From contig NC_013960.1 in the NCBI RefSeq assembly GCF_000024725.1, forward strand, positions 248,001 to 312,000: a DNA stretch of 64,000 nt, written 5' to 3'. Below the pieces are notes generated by a model, which searched no databases, was not told the DNA's origin, and worked only from the letters and a program-made list of their open reading frames with translations. The position numbers were made by a program, and so were the translations under genes. This document shows positions 54,609 to 63,152 of this stretch, one piece after another. Each line of letters opens with the position of its first letter. Position 1 is the first letter of the stretch. The DNA is from Nitrosococcus halophilus Nc 4 (lineage in GTDB: Bacteria; Pseudomonadota; Gammaproteobacteria; Nitrosococcales; Nitrosococcaceae).

Positions 54609-54627
54609 GGCTGAAAAGGAAAAGTGA

Positions 54628-55134
54628 ATGGCTGATCAAGTTTTTAATGTACTCTTCCTGTGCACAGGCAACTCAGCGCGCAGTATTATCGGAGAATGCC
54701 TCATCAACCGTTGGGGCCAGGGAAAATTTAGGGGATACAGTGCCGGCAGTCACCCTAAGGGGGAGGTCCATCCTCTGGCTCTTGAAGTGTTGCGCCGTCA
54801 ACATTATTCCACGGAGTCGTTGCGCAGCAAGAGCTGGGATGAGTTTGCACAACCTGGTGCCCCGGCGATGGATTTTGTCTTTACTGTTTGCGACAACGCC
54901 GCTGCTGAACAATGCCCCACTTGGCCGGGGCAGCCTATCACCGCCCATTGGGGGGTTCCTGATCCAGCGGCAGTGGAGGGCGATCCAGTGGAGCGCATGA
55001 TGGCCTTCCGGCAGGCTTTTAGGGAGTTGGAAAACCGAATTAAAATTTTCGTCAATCTGCCCTTTGACTCCTTGGATACATTGAAATTGCAAAAGAAATT
55101 AGAAGAAATCGGGCAAACTGAACTGGGAGAGTAG
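54628..55134 (+). CDS. arsC: Arsenate reductase, low-molecular-weight phosphatase type
   Basis: This 168-aa protein has the catalytic P-loop LFLCTGNSARSIIGE (Cys12 ... Arg18), SAGSHPKGEVHPLALEVL, VCDNAAAEQCP and GVPDPAAVEGD, as in thioredoxin- or mycothiol-type ArsC related to low-Mr tyrosine phosphatases. It reduces arsenate to arsenite. An export gene (arsB or acr3) is not adjacent. Confidence 0.92.
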   Translation: MADQVFNVLFLCTGNSARSIIGECLINRWGQGKFRGYSAGSHPKGEVHPLALEVLRRQHYSTESLRSKSWDEFAQPGAPAMDFVFTVCDNAAAEQCPTWPGQPITAHWGVPDPAAVEGDPVERMMAFRQAFRELENRIKIFVNLPFDSLDTLKLQKKLEEIGQTELGE

Positions 55135-55377
55135 CCTCTGGAATTTTGACCGGACATGAGGGTTCTAATTTCTGGATATCGCCACTCTGCAATGATGGAG
55201 GTTGTGGGCTATGATTAGTATGGAATAATACTCATCCCAGAAATTAACGCTCTTTTATCCCTTCTCCCCTGGCGGGAGAAGATTAGGATGAGGGGGGGTA
55301 ATGGTTAATAAAGAATGTTTTTTATTGGGATTGGTATAACGTCTACATCTTAATCCCGTAAAATTAGAGTATCCCTG

Positions 55378-55947
55378 ATGAAAAGCAACGAAGCCGCAGT
55401 GCTCATCCACGCCAGCGCCGTTGCCAATGGGGGGGTTGCTTTTACCCTTGCTAATACCGCTTTAGGGGATACGATGTTGGTGACAGGGCTAACCTTATAT
55501 ATGGTCCGCCGCCTAGGAAAGATTTATGGGGTTGAGGATGTCGCTGCTAAGCAGATTATCGGCCAATGCGCTGCCTACTATGCGGGACCCTATCTCACCG
55601 GCAAGCTTTTATTTTGGCTTCCAGGCGTCGGCAATTGGGCCAACGCGGCAACCACGGTTTTATTGACTGAAACCATTGGCTGGACCTGTGTTTCCCTTTT
55701 TTCATCGGGAAGAAAACCGGAAGATCTCTCCGATGATGAATGGAGCGATATACTGAAAACTGCCAAAAAAAAGGCGGAAGAAGAACAGCAGAAAAACAAA
55801 ATTTTACTCCAGAAAATGACCTCGGAGGAGAAAAAAGAAATCAAAACTATCGCTAAGAAATTAAAGGATGAGAGCATCCCGGATGAAGAGAAAGAGAAGT
55901 TGCTAGAGTCTCTTAAGGCGTTTTATAAAGACATCAAGAATCGATAA
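55378..55947 (+). CDS. DUF697-like membrane protein with coiled-coil tail
   Basis: This 189-aa protein has Ala/Gly-rich helices (VANGGVAFTLANTALGDTMLVTGLTLYM, KQIIGQCAAYYAGPYLTGKLLFWLPGVGNWANAATTVLL) resembling the DUF697 region often attached to GTPases, then a long charged coiled coil (about residues 125-189). No GTPase domain is present. Function unknown. Confidence 0.6.
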   Translation: MKSNEAAVLIHASAVANGGVAFTLANTALGDTMLVTGLTLYMVRRLGKIYGVEDVAAKQIIGQCAAYYAGPYLTGKLLFWLPGVGNWANAATTVLLTETIGWTCVSLFSSGRKPEDLSDDEWSDILKTAKKKAEEEQQKNKILLQKMTSEEKKEIKTIAKKLKDESIPDEEKEKLLESLKAFYKDIKNR

Positions 55948-55961
55948 AATAAAAACTAAAC

Positions 55962-56579
55962 TTAAACGACATAAAGCAATATAGCAAAGTAGTGAGTAAA
56001 ACTACCCGCCAGTACAAATAGATGCCAGATGCCATGGGCATAGTCTAGCTTATTCCCCAAGGCATAAAAAATAATGCCAATTGTGTAGAATAACCCGCCC
56101 GCCAAGAGCCAAATAAAGCCCGCCCATGGCAAAGCCTGCATTAGCGGATCTAGGGCGATGAGGGCAAGCCAGCCCATGAGGAGATAAATGACGACGGGGA
56201 GTATTCTACGCCCTTCGTTTGGCAGAGAATCTAGCACAATCCCAAGAATAGCAAGGCCCCAGATGATACCAAATAACGACCAGCCCCAAGGGCCGCGTAG
56301 CGTAACTAAAGTGAAAGGGGTGTAGGTCCCTGCGATCAATAGGTAAATAGTATGATGATCGAGTTTGCGGAAGAAGCGTCGAGTCTTCCCCAGGGAACTA
56401 TGGTAAAGGGTGGAAGCGATGTACAGCGAACATAAGGTCACGCCATAGATACTGAAGCTCACAATCTTCCATGGATCGCTCTGGCGCGCTGCCAGCACCA
56501 CCAACACCACAGAACCTACAGTTGCGGCTATTGCCCCCACCAGATGGCTGATGCTGTTAAACTTTTCGCCTTTTTGCAT
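55962..56579 (-). CDS. Hemolysin III / PAQR-family membrane protein
   Basis: This protein of about 205 aa has seven predicted membrane helices and the family residues FNSISHLVGAIAATVG, IASTLYHSSLGKTRRFFRKLDHHTIYLLIAGTYTPF and LDYAHGIWHLFVLAGSFTHYFA (conserved His and Asp metal site). The frame extends upstream to 56735, but that part overlaps the next gene and is not family-like; I prefer the ATG at 56579. Its role in bacteria is unsettled. Confidence 0.88.
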   Translation of the reverse strand: MQKGEKFNSISHLVGAIAATVGSVVLVVLAARQSDPWKIVSFSIYGVTLCSLYIASTLYHSSLGKTRRFFRKLDHHTIYLLIAGTYTPFTLVTLRGPWGWSLFGIIWGLAILGIVLDSLPNEGRRILPVVIYLLMGWLALIALDPLMQALPWAGFIWLLAGGLFYTIGIIFYALGNKLDYAHGIWHLFVLAGSFTHYFAILLYVV

Positions 56580-56692
56580 CTGTTCAATTGTTGGTGCTCC
56601 CCATAAAGGGCTATGATTGATTTTTGTATTTGTATATGCGGCTGTTATTTCAACAGACCAAATATTCTTGAAGAACCCGTTGCAATCATTCC

Positions 56693-57871
56693 TCAAACCA
56701 CCTGCCCGGCAGCATGACCCGATGCCCAGGCCCATTGAAAATTAAATCCACCCAGGTGGCCGGTCACATCCACCACTTCCCCAATGAAATACAAACCCGG
56801 CACTTTTTTGGAAGCCATTGTCGCCGAAGAAAGTTCATCGGTATTAACGCCACCTAGGGTGACCTCGGCGGTGCGGTAGCCCTCAGTCCCCTGGGGGTGG
56901 AAACGCCAGTGCTGGAGTTGTTTGGCCATTGCCTGTAATTCCTGGGGAGGGTATTGGCGCAGCGGCAGGTTGTCAAACGCCAGTTCGCAGAGGCGTTGGG
57001 CCAACCGCTTGGGCAGTTTTTCGGTAAGCACCGTCCTCAGTTCGGCATCGGGGCGGTTGTGTTGCCGATCTGTTAGCCATGCCGAGACCTCTATCCCCGG
57101 TAATAAATTGACCTGGAGTTCATCAGAGGGTTGCCAGTAGGAAGAAATCTGCAAGATAGCTGGGCCGCTAATCCCCCGGTGGGTAAACAACAGGCCACCG
57201 GGAAAACACCGGTTATGGCAACTGGCCTCGACCAATAACCCAATACCACTTAAATCCCGATACTGTGCCAGGGTCTCTCCGTTTAAGGTCAGCGGAACCA
57301 AGGCCGGGCGAGTGGCTCGGATACGGTGCCCAAAACGTTTGGCGAGTTCATAACCAAAGCCAGTGGCGCCCATCTTGGGGATGGATAGACCGCCGCTAGC
57401 CACGACCAAGGCTGTTGTCTGGATCGGACCTAGGCTGGTTTCCAATGCAAAACCCGCGGCAGTTTTCTGCACCATAGTGATTTTGCAACCTACGTCAATT
57501 TGCACGCCGGCTTGCTGGCATTCTGCTACCAGCATTTTCACGATCAGCTTTGAGGATTGGTCACAGAATAGCTGCCCCAATTCCTTCTCGTGGTAGGCAA
57601 TGCCGTGGCGCTCTACCAGGGCCATAAAGTCCCAGGGGCTGTAACGGGCCAGTGCGGATTTGCAAAAATGGGGGTTGGCGGAGAGGAAGTTATCCGGTGT
57701 GACGTGGAGATTGGTGAAATTGCAGCGTCCGCCGCCGGACATGAGGATCTTCTTGCCCACCCGGTTGCTGTGCTCGAGGATCAAAACCCGTCGTCGGCGC
57801 TTGCCTGCTTCGATGGCGCACATCAAACCAGCGGCGCCGCCACCAATGATGACCACATCCCATACAATCAT
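56693..57871 (-). CDS. HI0933/BaiN-type FAD-dependent oxidoreductase
   Basis: This 392-aa flavoprotein has the dinucleotide fold VVIIGGGAAGLMCAIEAGKRRRRVLILEHSNRVGKKILMSGGGRCNFTN, the family-specific ASGGLSIPKMGATGFGYELAKRFGH, and a C-terminal YFIGEVVDVTGHLGGFNFQWAWASG. The substrate is unknown. The start codon is 4 nt from the end of an inverted-repeat element, so the leader lies inside that repeat. Confidence 0.9.
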   Translation of the reverse strand: MIVWDVVIIGGGAAGLMCAIEAGKRRRRVLILEHSNRVGKKILMSGGGRCNFTNLHVTPDNFLSANPHFCKSALARYSPWDFMALVERHGIAYHEKELGQLFCDQSSKLIVKMLVAECQQAGVQIDVGCKITMVQKTAAGFALETSLGPIQTTALVVASGGLSIPKMGATGFGYELAKRFGHRIRATRPALVPLTLNGETLAQYRDLSGIGLLVEASCHNRCFPGGLLFTHRGISGPAILQISSYWQPSDELQVNLLPGIEVSAWLTDRQHNRPDAELRTVLTEKLPKRLAQRLCELAFDNLPLRQYPPQELQAMAKQLQHWRFHPQGTEGYRTAEVTLGGVNTDELSSATMASKKVPGLYFIGEVVDVTGHLGGFNFQWAWASGHAAGQVV

Positions 57872-57875
57872 AGAC

Positions 57876-57959
57876 TATCGCATTTCCCGAATAAATAGGA
57901 CGCAAACACGGCCTGCCAGGACCTTAACTTCTCAGCCTAACTATCAGGGAAACGCTATA
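57876..57959. repeat. Inverted-repeat element, copy 3 (84 bp, reverse orientation)
   Basis: Termini TATCGCATTTCCC and GGGAAACGCTATA; on the minus strand it has TTAAGGTCCTG and ATTTATTCGGGAAA in the same order as copies 1 and 2, with a shorter, more diverged middle. It lies immediately upstream of the flavoprotein gene. Confidence 0.75.
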
Positions 57960-58051
57960 AACCCAGGGGGCTGGGCTTTGCAGGGCGGCCCCCACGCTGA
58001 TTGTTTCAGCCGGTTCCCATCATAGGGAATTATAAAGATAAGGCCCGTTTG

Positions 58052-58549
58052 TTACCGGGCATGACGGGGACTTTCCAAATTTTGTCCGCTAAGCTTTAGG
58101 GCCAATGACTTAAAGTCATGGAGCTGATTAAACGCCAAAACCACCAAACCCAGTAATTTGATGACTTCTATCCCCATATACACGATATGGTAGGGCGCGG
58201 AGGAAACTTCCTGGCCGTTGATGATGGCCAGTGTTCTTGCGTCCAACTTGGTAAAAAGAAGGAGGGTTTGAATGATCAGCAGGGCCACAACGCCAGCGGC
58301 AAAAAGGGTGGTTTTCCGGGAAGGTTGGCCAAAATAGGTGGCTGCGATGATTAACGCTGCACATGTAATTTCCACAAAATTGAGGGCATGAAACACAAGA
58401 TAGCCAATTTCAAGAGCCACCGGTAGTGTCAATGAAGGCGCTTGAAATTTAATGGGGGCTTCCATGAAGCTAATGGCAAGCACAAACCCTATCCAAAGAA
58501 TGGTGACGATAAAAATCCAACTCCAAAGTGGTAATGGTTTGGTCTTCAT
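58052..58549 (-). CDS. Four-helix membrane protein, unknown
   Basis: This 165-aa protein has four hydrophobic helices (about residues 10-28, 45-70, 80-100, 120-142) and a polar C-terminus. I do not recognise it with confidence. It is a single gene. Confidence 0.65.
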   Translation of the reverse strand: MKTKPLPLWSWIFIVTILWIGFVLAISFMEAPIKFQAPSLTLPVALEIGYLVFHALNFVEITCAALIIAATYFGQPSRKTTLFAAGVVALLIIQTLLLFTKLDARTLAIINGQEVSSAPYHIVYMGIEVIKLLGLVVLAFNQLHDFKSLALKLSGQNLESPRHAR

Positions 58550-58604
58550 TGATGCGGATTACCTTACTATTTAAAAAGGGGTATTCTAACAGTCCTTTAG
58601 CGGC

Positions 58605-59090
58605 TCACCCCTGGGATTTTTCAGCTTGCCATTGGTCGAGAATAGCACGCGCTCCGTTGGTCGCCGGATCCATCATCCGATCATGCTCGGGCGTCTTTGC
58701 TGTTAGCTCGATCACATAACCATTAGGATCCCGGAAGTAGATGGAATGAACAAATCCATGGTCCACAACCCCACGGGTCTCGATGCCCTGTGCCTTTCCC
58801 TTAGCGAACATCTCATGCAAAGCGGCAGTATCGACCTCAAGCGCAATGTGAAGGTCGAAATCATGCTGGGGTTTGAACTCGAAGGGTCTGTCCGGTGCCT
58901 CGAAGAAGGCAAGATAGGAGCCGTCATCGAGTTCGTAAAAGGTATGCAAGGCATGGGTTTTGCGACCGCTCTTAGTCTCCTTGATCTCAAGCGCGCCGGC
59001 AAGGGGCAGGCCTAAGAAGTCTTCATAGAAGCTCCGCGTCTCTTCCGAGTCGCGACAGCGGTAAGCGTTATGATGCAGTTTTTGGATCAT
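58605..59090 (-). CDS. VOC-family (glyoxalase/dioxygenase fold) protein
   Basis: This 161-aa protein has the paired beta-alpha-beta-beta-beta modules of the VOC superfamily: KLHHNAYRCRDSEETRSFYEDFLGLPL ... DFDLHIALEV ... VHSIYFRDPNGYVIELTAKT, with likely metal ligands His6/His7, His81 and Glu128. The substrate is unknown. Confidence 0.85.
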   Translation of the reverse strand: MIQKLHHNAYRCRDSEETRSFYEDFLGLPLAGALEIKETKSGRKTHALHTFYELDDGSYLAFFEAPDRPFEFKPQHDFDLHIALEVDTAALHEMFAKGKAQGIETRGVVDHGFVHSIYFRDPNGYVIELTAKTPEHDRMMDPATNGARAILDQWQAEKSQG

Positions 59091-59375
59091 GGTCGGTCCT
59101 CCTTTCGCTCGCCAAGAGCGGCTGTGTTCGAGATAGTCTAGCTGCTTGACTGTTAGGCTAGCCTCTTTAAAGGTTGCCCGCTACCGGCAAAATCCGATAG
59201 TAGGGTTTTTCAGGGCCGGAACTTTCCTTACAGCCTCTTTATGCCCACAGGGCACGTTACTTGTCTAGGGGTTGGGGCTCTTTTTGGCACGATAAGGGCT
59301 ATCTAGCTCTACTCTCACCCCTAATCCCAAAGGGGGTCAACACAAGATCGAAAATTCCTATACCCTCCCGAAACC

Positions 59376-59383
59376 TTATACAA
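59376..59383. promoter_or_regulatory. Extra TTGTATAA half-site (inverse)
   Basis: TTATACAA, the inverse of the octamer found in the merR and lipid-operon sites, about 120 bp upstream of the tandem site. Could aid looping or be chance. Confidence 0.25.
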
Positions 59384-59504
59384 AATAACTGGTCTCATAT
59401 CCATAATTAGTTAAGTTTTTGTAAAGTATTATTGCCTGATTACCCACTAAATAAGACTGTATTTATCAAATACTATATTTTTATGGGGAATATTAATAGT
59501 AACT

Positions 59505-59523
59505 TTGTATAATATTTGTATAA
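59505..59523. promoter_or_regulatory. Putative MerR operator of the lipid operon
   Basis: TTGTATAATATTTGTATAA, two TTGTATAA octamers 3 bp apart, 16 of 19 bases identical to 17582-17600. It overlaps -10-like TATAAT hexamers (59508-59513 and 59519-59524), fitting a repressor. The rest of the 483-bp gap 59091-59573 shows no gene. Confidence 0.6.
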
Positions 59524-59573
59524 TTTAAGCAGGGGGATGCCACTTGGAGCATCTAAGGCCACGGAGGTCACCC

Positions 59574-60716
59574 ATGAGCAACCAACGCCAGACACCCTAT
59601 CACCTATCCTCAAGCGATAACCTCTACGGATCCCACGGTTTGCCTCCTTGTGAGGGGAAGAAATTGGCTTCCATAGCGACGACCATTGCTATCAATTTAA
59701 CTGAGCAGGCCCGAATCCCGGATGTCTTTATCCGCTACGGTATTCGCGGTCTTCTGCGAAAACGCCTAGGGGAGATTCAGGCGGATGATTGTGAGGCGGT
59801 AGCCGATACGAAGCGGGCTTTTATCGAGCAAATGAATAAAGGTCCCATTGCGGCTCTGCCGGAGAAAGCCAACGAGCAGCACTATGAAGTACCTCCCGCC
59901 TTTTTTGAATATGTCTTGGGCCAGCATCTCAAATATAGCTGCTGTTACTGGGATGAAGGCGTTCGGACCTTAGGGGAAGCGGAAGCCGCTGCGCTTACTA
60001 TCACCTGTGAGCGGGCCCAACTGGAAGATGGCCTGCGGATTTTGGAATTGGGCTGTGGTTGGGGGGCCTTGAGCCTCTGGATGGCGGCCCTTTATCCCCG
60101 TAGCACCATCACTGCGGTCTCCAATTCCCACTCCCAAAGCCACTATATCCGGCAGCGAGCCGAGCAATTTGGCCTTTCCAATTTGGAGATCATCACCGCG
60201 GATATGAATGACTTTTCCACCCAGGAGCGTTTCGATCGCATCGTTTCGGTGGAGATGTTTGAGCACATGCGGAATTACCGGTGGTTATTGGCCCGGATTC
60301 ACCATTGGCTGAAACCATCGGGAAAGTTTTTCATGCATATTTTCTGTCATCGGGATGTGCCCTATGCCTTTGAAGACCAGGGGCCGAGCGATTGGATGGG
60401 CCGCTATTTCTTCTCCGGTGGCATGATGCCCAGTGACGACCTGCCCTTGCACTTCCAAGAGCACCTTCGCTGTATCAAGCACTGGCGTTGGGATGGTCGC
60501 CACTACGAACGGACCGCCAACGCCTGGCTGGACAACATGGAGACCCATAAGGATTTATTGCTGCCTATTCTGGCAGAGGTGTACGGCCAAGAGGCTAGCC
60601 ACCAGTGGTGGATGCGGTGGCGGATATTTTTCATGGCCTGCGCCGAGTTGTTTGGCTATGAGCAGGGACAGCAGTGGTGGGTGAGTCATTACCTTTTTGA
60701 TCGCCCGGCGAAGTAA
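59574..60716 (+). CDS. cfa: Cyclopropane-fatty-acyl-phospholipid synthase-family methyltransferase
   Basis: This 380-aa SAM-dependent enzyme acts on unsaturated acyl chains of phospholipids. It has HYEVPPAFFEYVLGQHLKYSCCYW, the SAM motif LRILELGCGWGALSLWMAALYP, TAVSNSHSQSHYI and RIVSVEMFEHMRNY. The ATG at 59574 has the RBS GGAGGT at 8 nt and is preferred over 59544. Homologues next to FAD amine oxidase and DUF1295 genes either make cyclopropanes or methylate acyl chains in furan fatty acid synthesis; which applies here cannot be read from the sequence. First gene of a five-gene operon. Confidence 0.9.
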   Translation: MSNQRQTPYHLSSSDNLYGSHGLPPCEGKKLASIATTIAINLTEQARIPDVFIRYGIRGLLRKRLGEIQADDCEAVADTKRAFIEQMNKGPIAALPEKANEQHYEVPPAFFEYVLGQHLKYSCCYWDEGVRTLGEAEAAALTITCERAQLEDGLRILELGCGWGALSLWMAALYPRSTITAVSNSHSQSHYIRQRAEQFGLSNLEIITADMNDFSTQERFDRIVSVEMFEHMRNYRWLLARIHHWLKPSGKFFMHIFCHRDVPYAFEDQGPSDWMGRYFFSGGMMPSDDLPLHFQEHLRCIKHWRWDGRHYERTANAWLDNMETHKDLLLPILAEVYGQEASHQWWMRWRIFFMACAELFGYEQGQQWWVSHYLFDRPAK

Positions 60717-60738
60717 GTGACCGAGAGACCGATTTCCC

Positions 60739-61307
60739 ATGGCAGTCCTCATTAATTTGTTTGCCTTCCAAGTAGGGTGGCTTGCTTGCGTGCTAGGGGG
60801 TGCCTACCAACTGCCCTGGTTGGGCACTACCCTAGCCGCTATTTTTGTTGGACTCCATGTGGCCATGACCCGAGCGCCACGTCGGGAGTTGCGCCTGATT
60901 CTGCTAGCGGGTGTCATCGGCACGGTTTGGGACAGCTTCTTGGTTACCATGGGCTGGCTCCATTATCCCTCCGGCACTTTCATGGTAGGCATGGCTCCCC
61001 ATTGGATCATCGCTCTGTGGATGCTGTTCGCCTGCACTCTCAATGTGAGCCTGCGTTGGCTCAAGGGTCGCTGGTGGCTTGCCACCGCAAGTGGAGCCCT
61101 AGCTGGCCCCCTGCCTATTACGCTGCCTCTCGACTTGGCGGGGTAGCGATGCCGGAGCTCATGCAAGCCTTGTCAGTACTGGCTGTGGGATGGGCGGTGT
61201 TGCTGCCCCTGTTGGCGCGGTTCTCCATGCGCTTTGATGGCATTGGCCAAGGCGCGGCGGGGCTGGCCTACGGACCCCACGCTAAAGGGAGTATCCATCA
61301 TGTTTGA
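60739..61307 (+). pseudogene. DUF2878 membrane protein, frameshifted
   Basis: The first frame encodes a typical DUF2878 protein (FQVGWLACVLGGAYQLPWLG ... GTVWDSFLVTMGWLHYPSGTFMVGMAPHWIIALWMLFACTLN) but goes off at GPLP and stops at 61146. The proper continuation, AYYAASRLGGVAMPELMQAL, is in another frame open to 61307. One missing G in CTG(G)CCTATTAC near 61113 explains it. About 189 aa when repaired. Multi-helix membrane protein found in this lipid/photolyase cluster type. Confidence 0.7.
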
Positions 61308-62077
61308 GTGGGACCTTTATCTCCGCGGTCTTGCGGTCATGGCGCTGCTGGCCTTGGGCACTTGGTTTTTAAGCCTGTTTAAGGGCGATGTAAGTATTGT
61401 CGTCGGCCTTGACCTACGCCTGGTGGCAGGAGGCCCTTAGTGGGCGGGGTGTCATTGTCTTGATACTGGTCAGTCTTTGGGCCGTTCGGCTTTCAGGCTA
61501 CATTCTTTGGCGTCGTTGGGGCGAGCCGGAAGACCATCGCTATCAGGCCCTCCGCCGTCACCATCAGCCCCATTTTGCCTTTAAGAGCCTTTATCTGGTA
61601 TTCGGTTTGCAGGCCCTATTGGCCTGGATCGTTTCTCTGCCGCTGCTCGGGGCGCTTGCCTCCAGCGCCCCCCTTAGCGGTTTGGATTTCTTAGGCATGG
61701 GCCTTTGGCTCCTGGGCATGTTTTTCGAAGTGGGCGCCGATTATCAGTTGGCCCGTTTCAAGGCCCAGCCTGAAAACCGGGGCCGGGTTTTGGACCAAGG
61801 GTTATGGCATTACAGCCGCCATCCTAATTATTTTGGAGAATTTTGCCTCTGGTGGGGTTTTTACTTGTTGGCCTTGTCGGCGGGCGCCTGGTGGGCCATT
61901 GCCTCACCCTTACTGATGTCGGTCCTGCTGCTTAAAGTCTCCGGGGTGACGTTGTTGGAAAAAGACATCAGTGAGCGCCGTCCCCCTTACCGGGACTATA
62001 TCTGGCGCACCCCGGCTTTTTTCCCTCGGCCACCCCGTTTGGCTCCGCCGAGATCCCCCCAAAACACTGGGCAATGA
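61300..62077 (+). pseudogene. DUF1295 (steroid reductase-like) membrane protein, internal deletion and frameshift
   Basis: The N-terminus MFEWDLYLRGLAVMALLALGTWFLSLFKGDVSIV begins at the ATG 61300 (overlapping the DUF2878 end by 8 bp). The expected DSLW... segment is missing, and the frame stops at 61440. The remainder (SALTYAWWQEAL ... GYILWRRWGEPEDHRYQALRRHH ... LDQGLWHYSRHPNYFGEFCLWWGFYLLAL) is in another frame to 62077. A short deletion near 61395-61400 fits. The HPNYFGE motif is the NADPH-binding signature of the steroid 5-alpha reductase-like fold. Confidence 0.75.
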
Positions 62078-63102
62078 CTCCCGAGACGGCTATGGAAATC
62101 AATCCCATGTCTGACAGGAAACAGGATATTTTAGCTTCCCGCTACGAAGTTGCCCGGTTTCGGCCGGTTCGTCAGCGGCGCTGGTGGTCTCTACTTCGTT
62201 GGTTTGATAGCAGCCTCACCACGGGTTTGCAGGAGGGCGATGGGACCCGGATTGATGGGATTCGGGTCCTGCCGTTTTTGCTTTTGCATTTGTCCTGCTT
62301 GGGGGTGCTGTGGGTGGGGTGGAGCCCCACGGCAATCGCCGTGGCGGTAGCCTTATATGGGATTCGTATGTTGGCGGTAACGGCCTTTTATCACCGCTAT
62401 TTTTCCCACCGGGCCTTCAAGACTTCCCGGGGAGCCCAGTTTGTGTTTGCCCTTTTGGGAGCCTCCGCGGTGCAGCGGGGCCCCCTGTGGTGGGCGTCCC
62501 ACCATCGCCACCATCACCGCTATGCGGATCAAAAGCAGGATAGCCACTCCCCGCTCCAGGAGGGATTTTGGTGGAGCCACATGGGATGGTTTCTCTCTAG
62601 GGCCAATTTTCCCCCCAAGTTGAAAGCCGTTCCGGATCTGGTGCGCTATCCTGAACTGCGTTTCCTGGATCGCTTCGATGCCCTGGTGCCAGCCCTTCTG
62701 GCCCTTTCCCTCTATGGAGTGGGGGAGGGATTGGGAGCAATGACCCCGGAACTTGGCACTAATGGTCTCCAGTTATTGGTGTGGGGCTTTGGGATTTCCA
62801 CCGTTGTGCTTTATCACGCCACCTTTACCATCAATTCCTTGGCCCATCGTTTTGGAAGCCGGCGTTACGCTACTTCGGATAACAGCCGCAATAACTTCTG
62901 GCTGGCCCTGCTGACCTTCGGTGAAGGGTGGCACAACAACCATCATTATTTTCCCGGCGCGGTTCGGCAGGGATTCCGGTGGTGGGAAATTGATTTTACT
63001 TATTACTTTCTGCGCCTGCTGGCCGCCACTGGATTGATCTGGGATTTGAAGCAATTGCCGGCCAAAAGCCGTGGCGGTTGGTCAGGCACGGCTCGCTCCT
63101 AA
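62074..63102 (+). CDS. Acyl-lipid/acyl-CoA fatty acid desaturase
   Basis: This 342-aa di-iron membrane desaturase has the three His boxes: HRYFSH (107-112), HHRHHH (143-148) and HNNHH (in GEGWHNNHHYFPGA), plus the membrane spans between them, as in delta-9 desaturases. It would supply the double bond that the methyltransferase uses. ATGA overlap with the DUF1295 stop shows coupling. Later ATGs at 62092 and 62107 are possible starts. Confidence 0.92.
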   Translation: MTPETAMEINPMSDRKQDILASRYEVARFRPVRQRRWWSLLRWFDSSLTTGLQEGDGTRIDGIRVLPFLLLHLSCLGVLWVGWSPTAIAVAVALYGIRMLAVTAFYHRYFSHRAFKTSRGAQFVFALLGASAVQRGPLWWASHHRHHHRYADQKQDSHSPLQEGFWWSHMGWFLSRANFPPKLKAVPDLVRYPELRFLDRFDALVPALLALSLYGVGEGLGAMTPELGTNGLQLLVWGFGISTVVLYHATFTINSLAHRFGSRRYATSDNSRNNFWLALLTFGEGWHNNHHYFPGAVRQGFRWWEIDFTYYFLRLLAATGLIWDLKQLPAKSRGGWSGTARS

Positions 63103-63152
63103 AACAGCTCATATTTTATTCATAGGTACTTAAGGCAGGGAGGTAGGCATTT

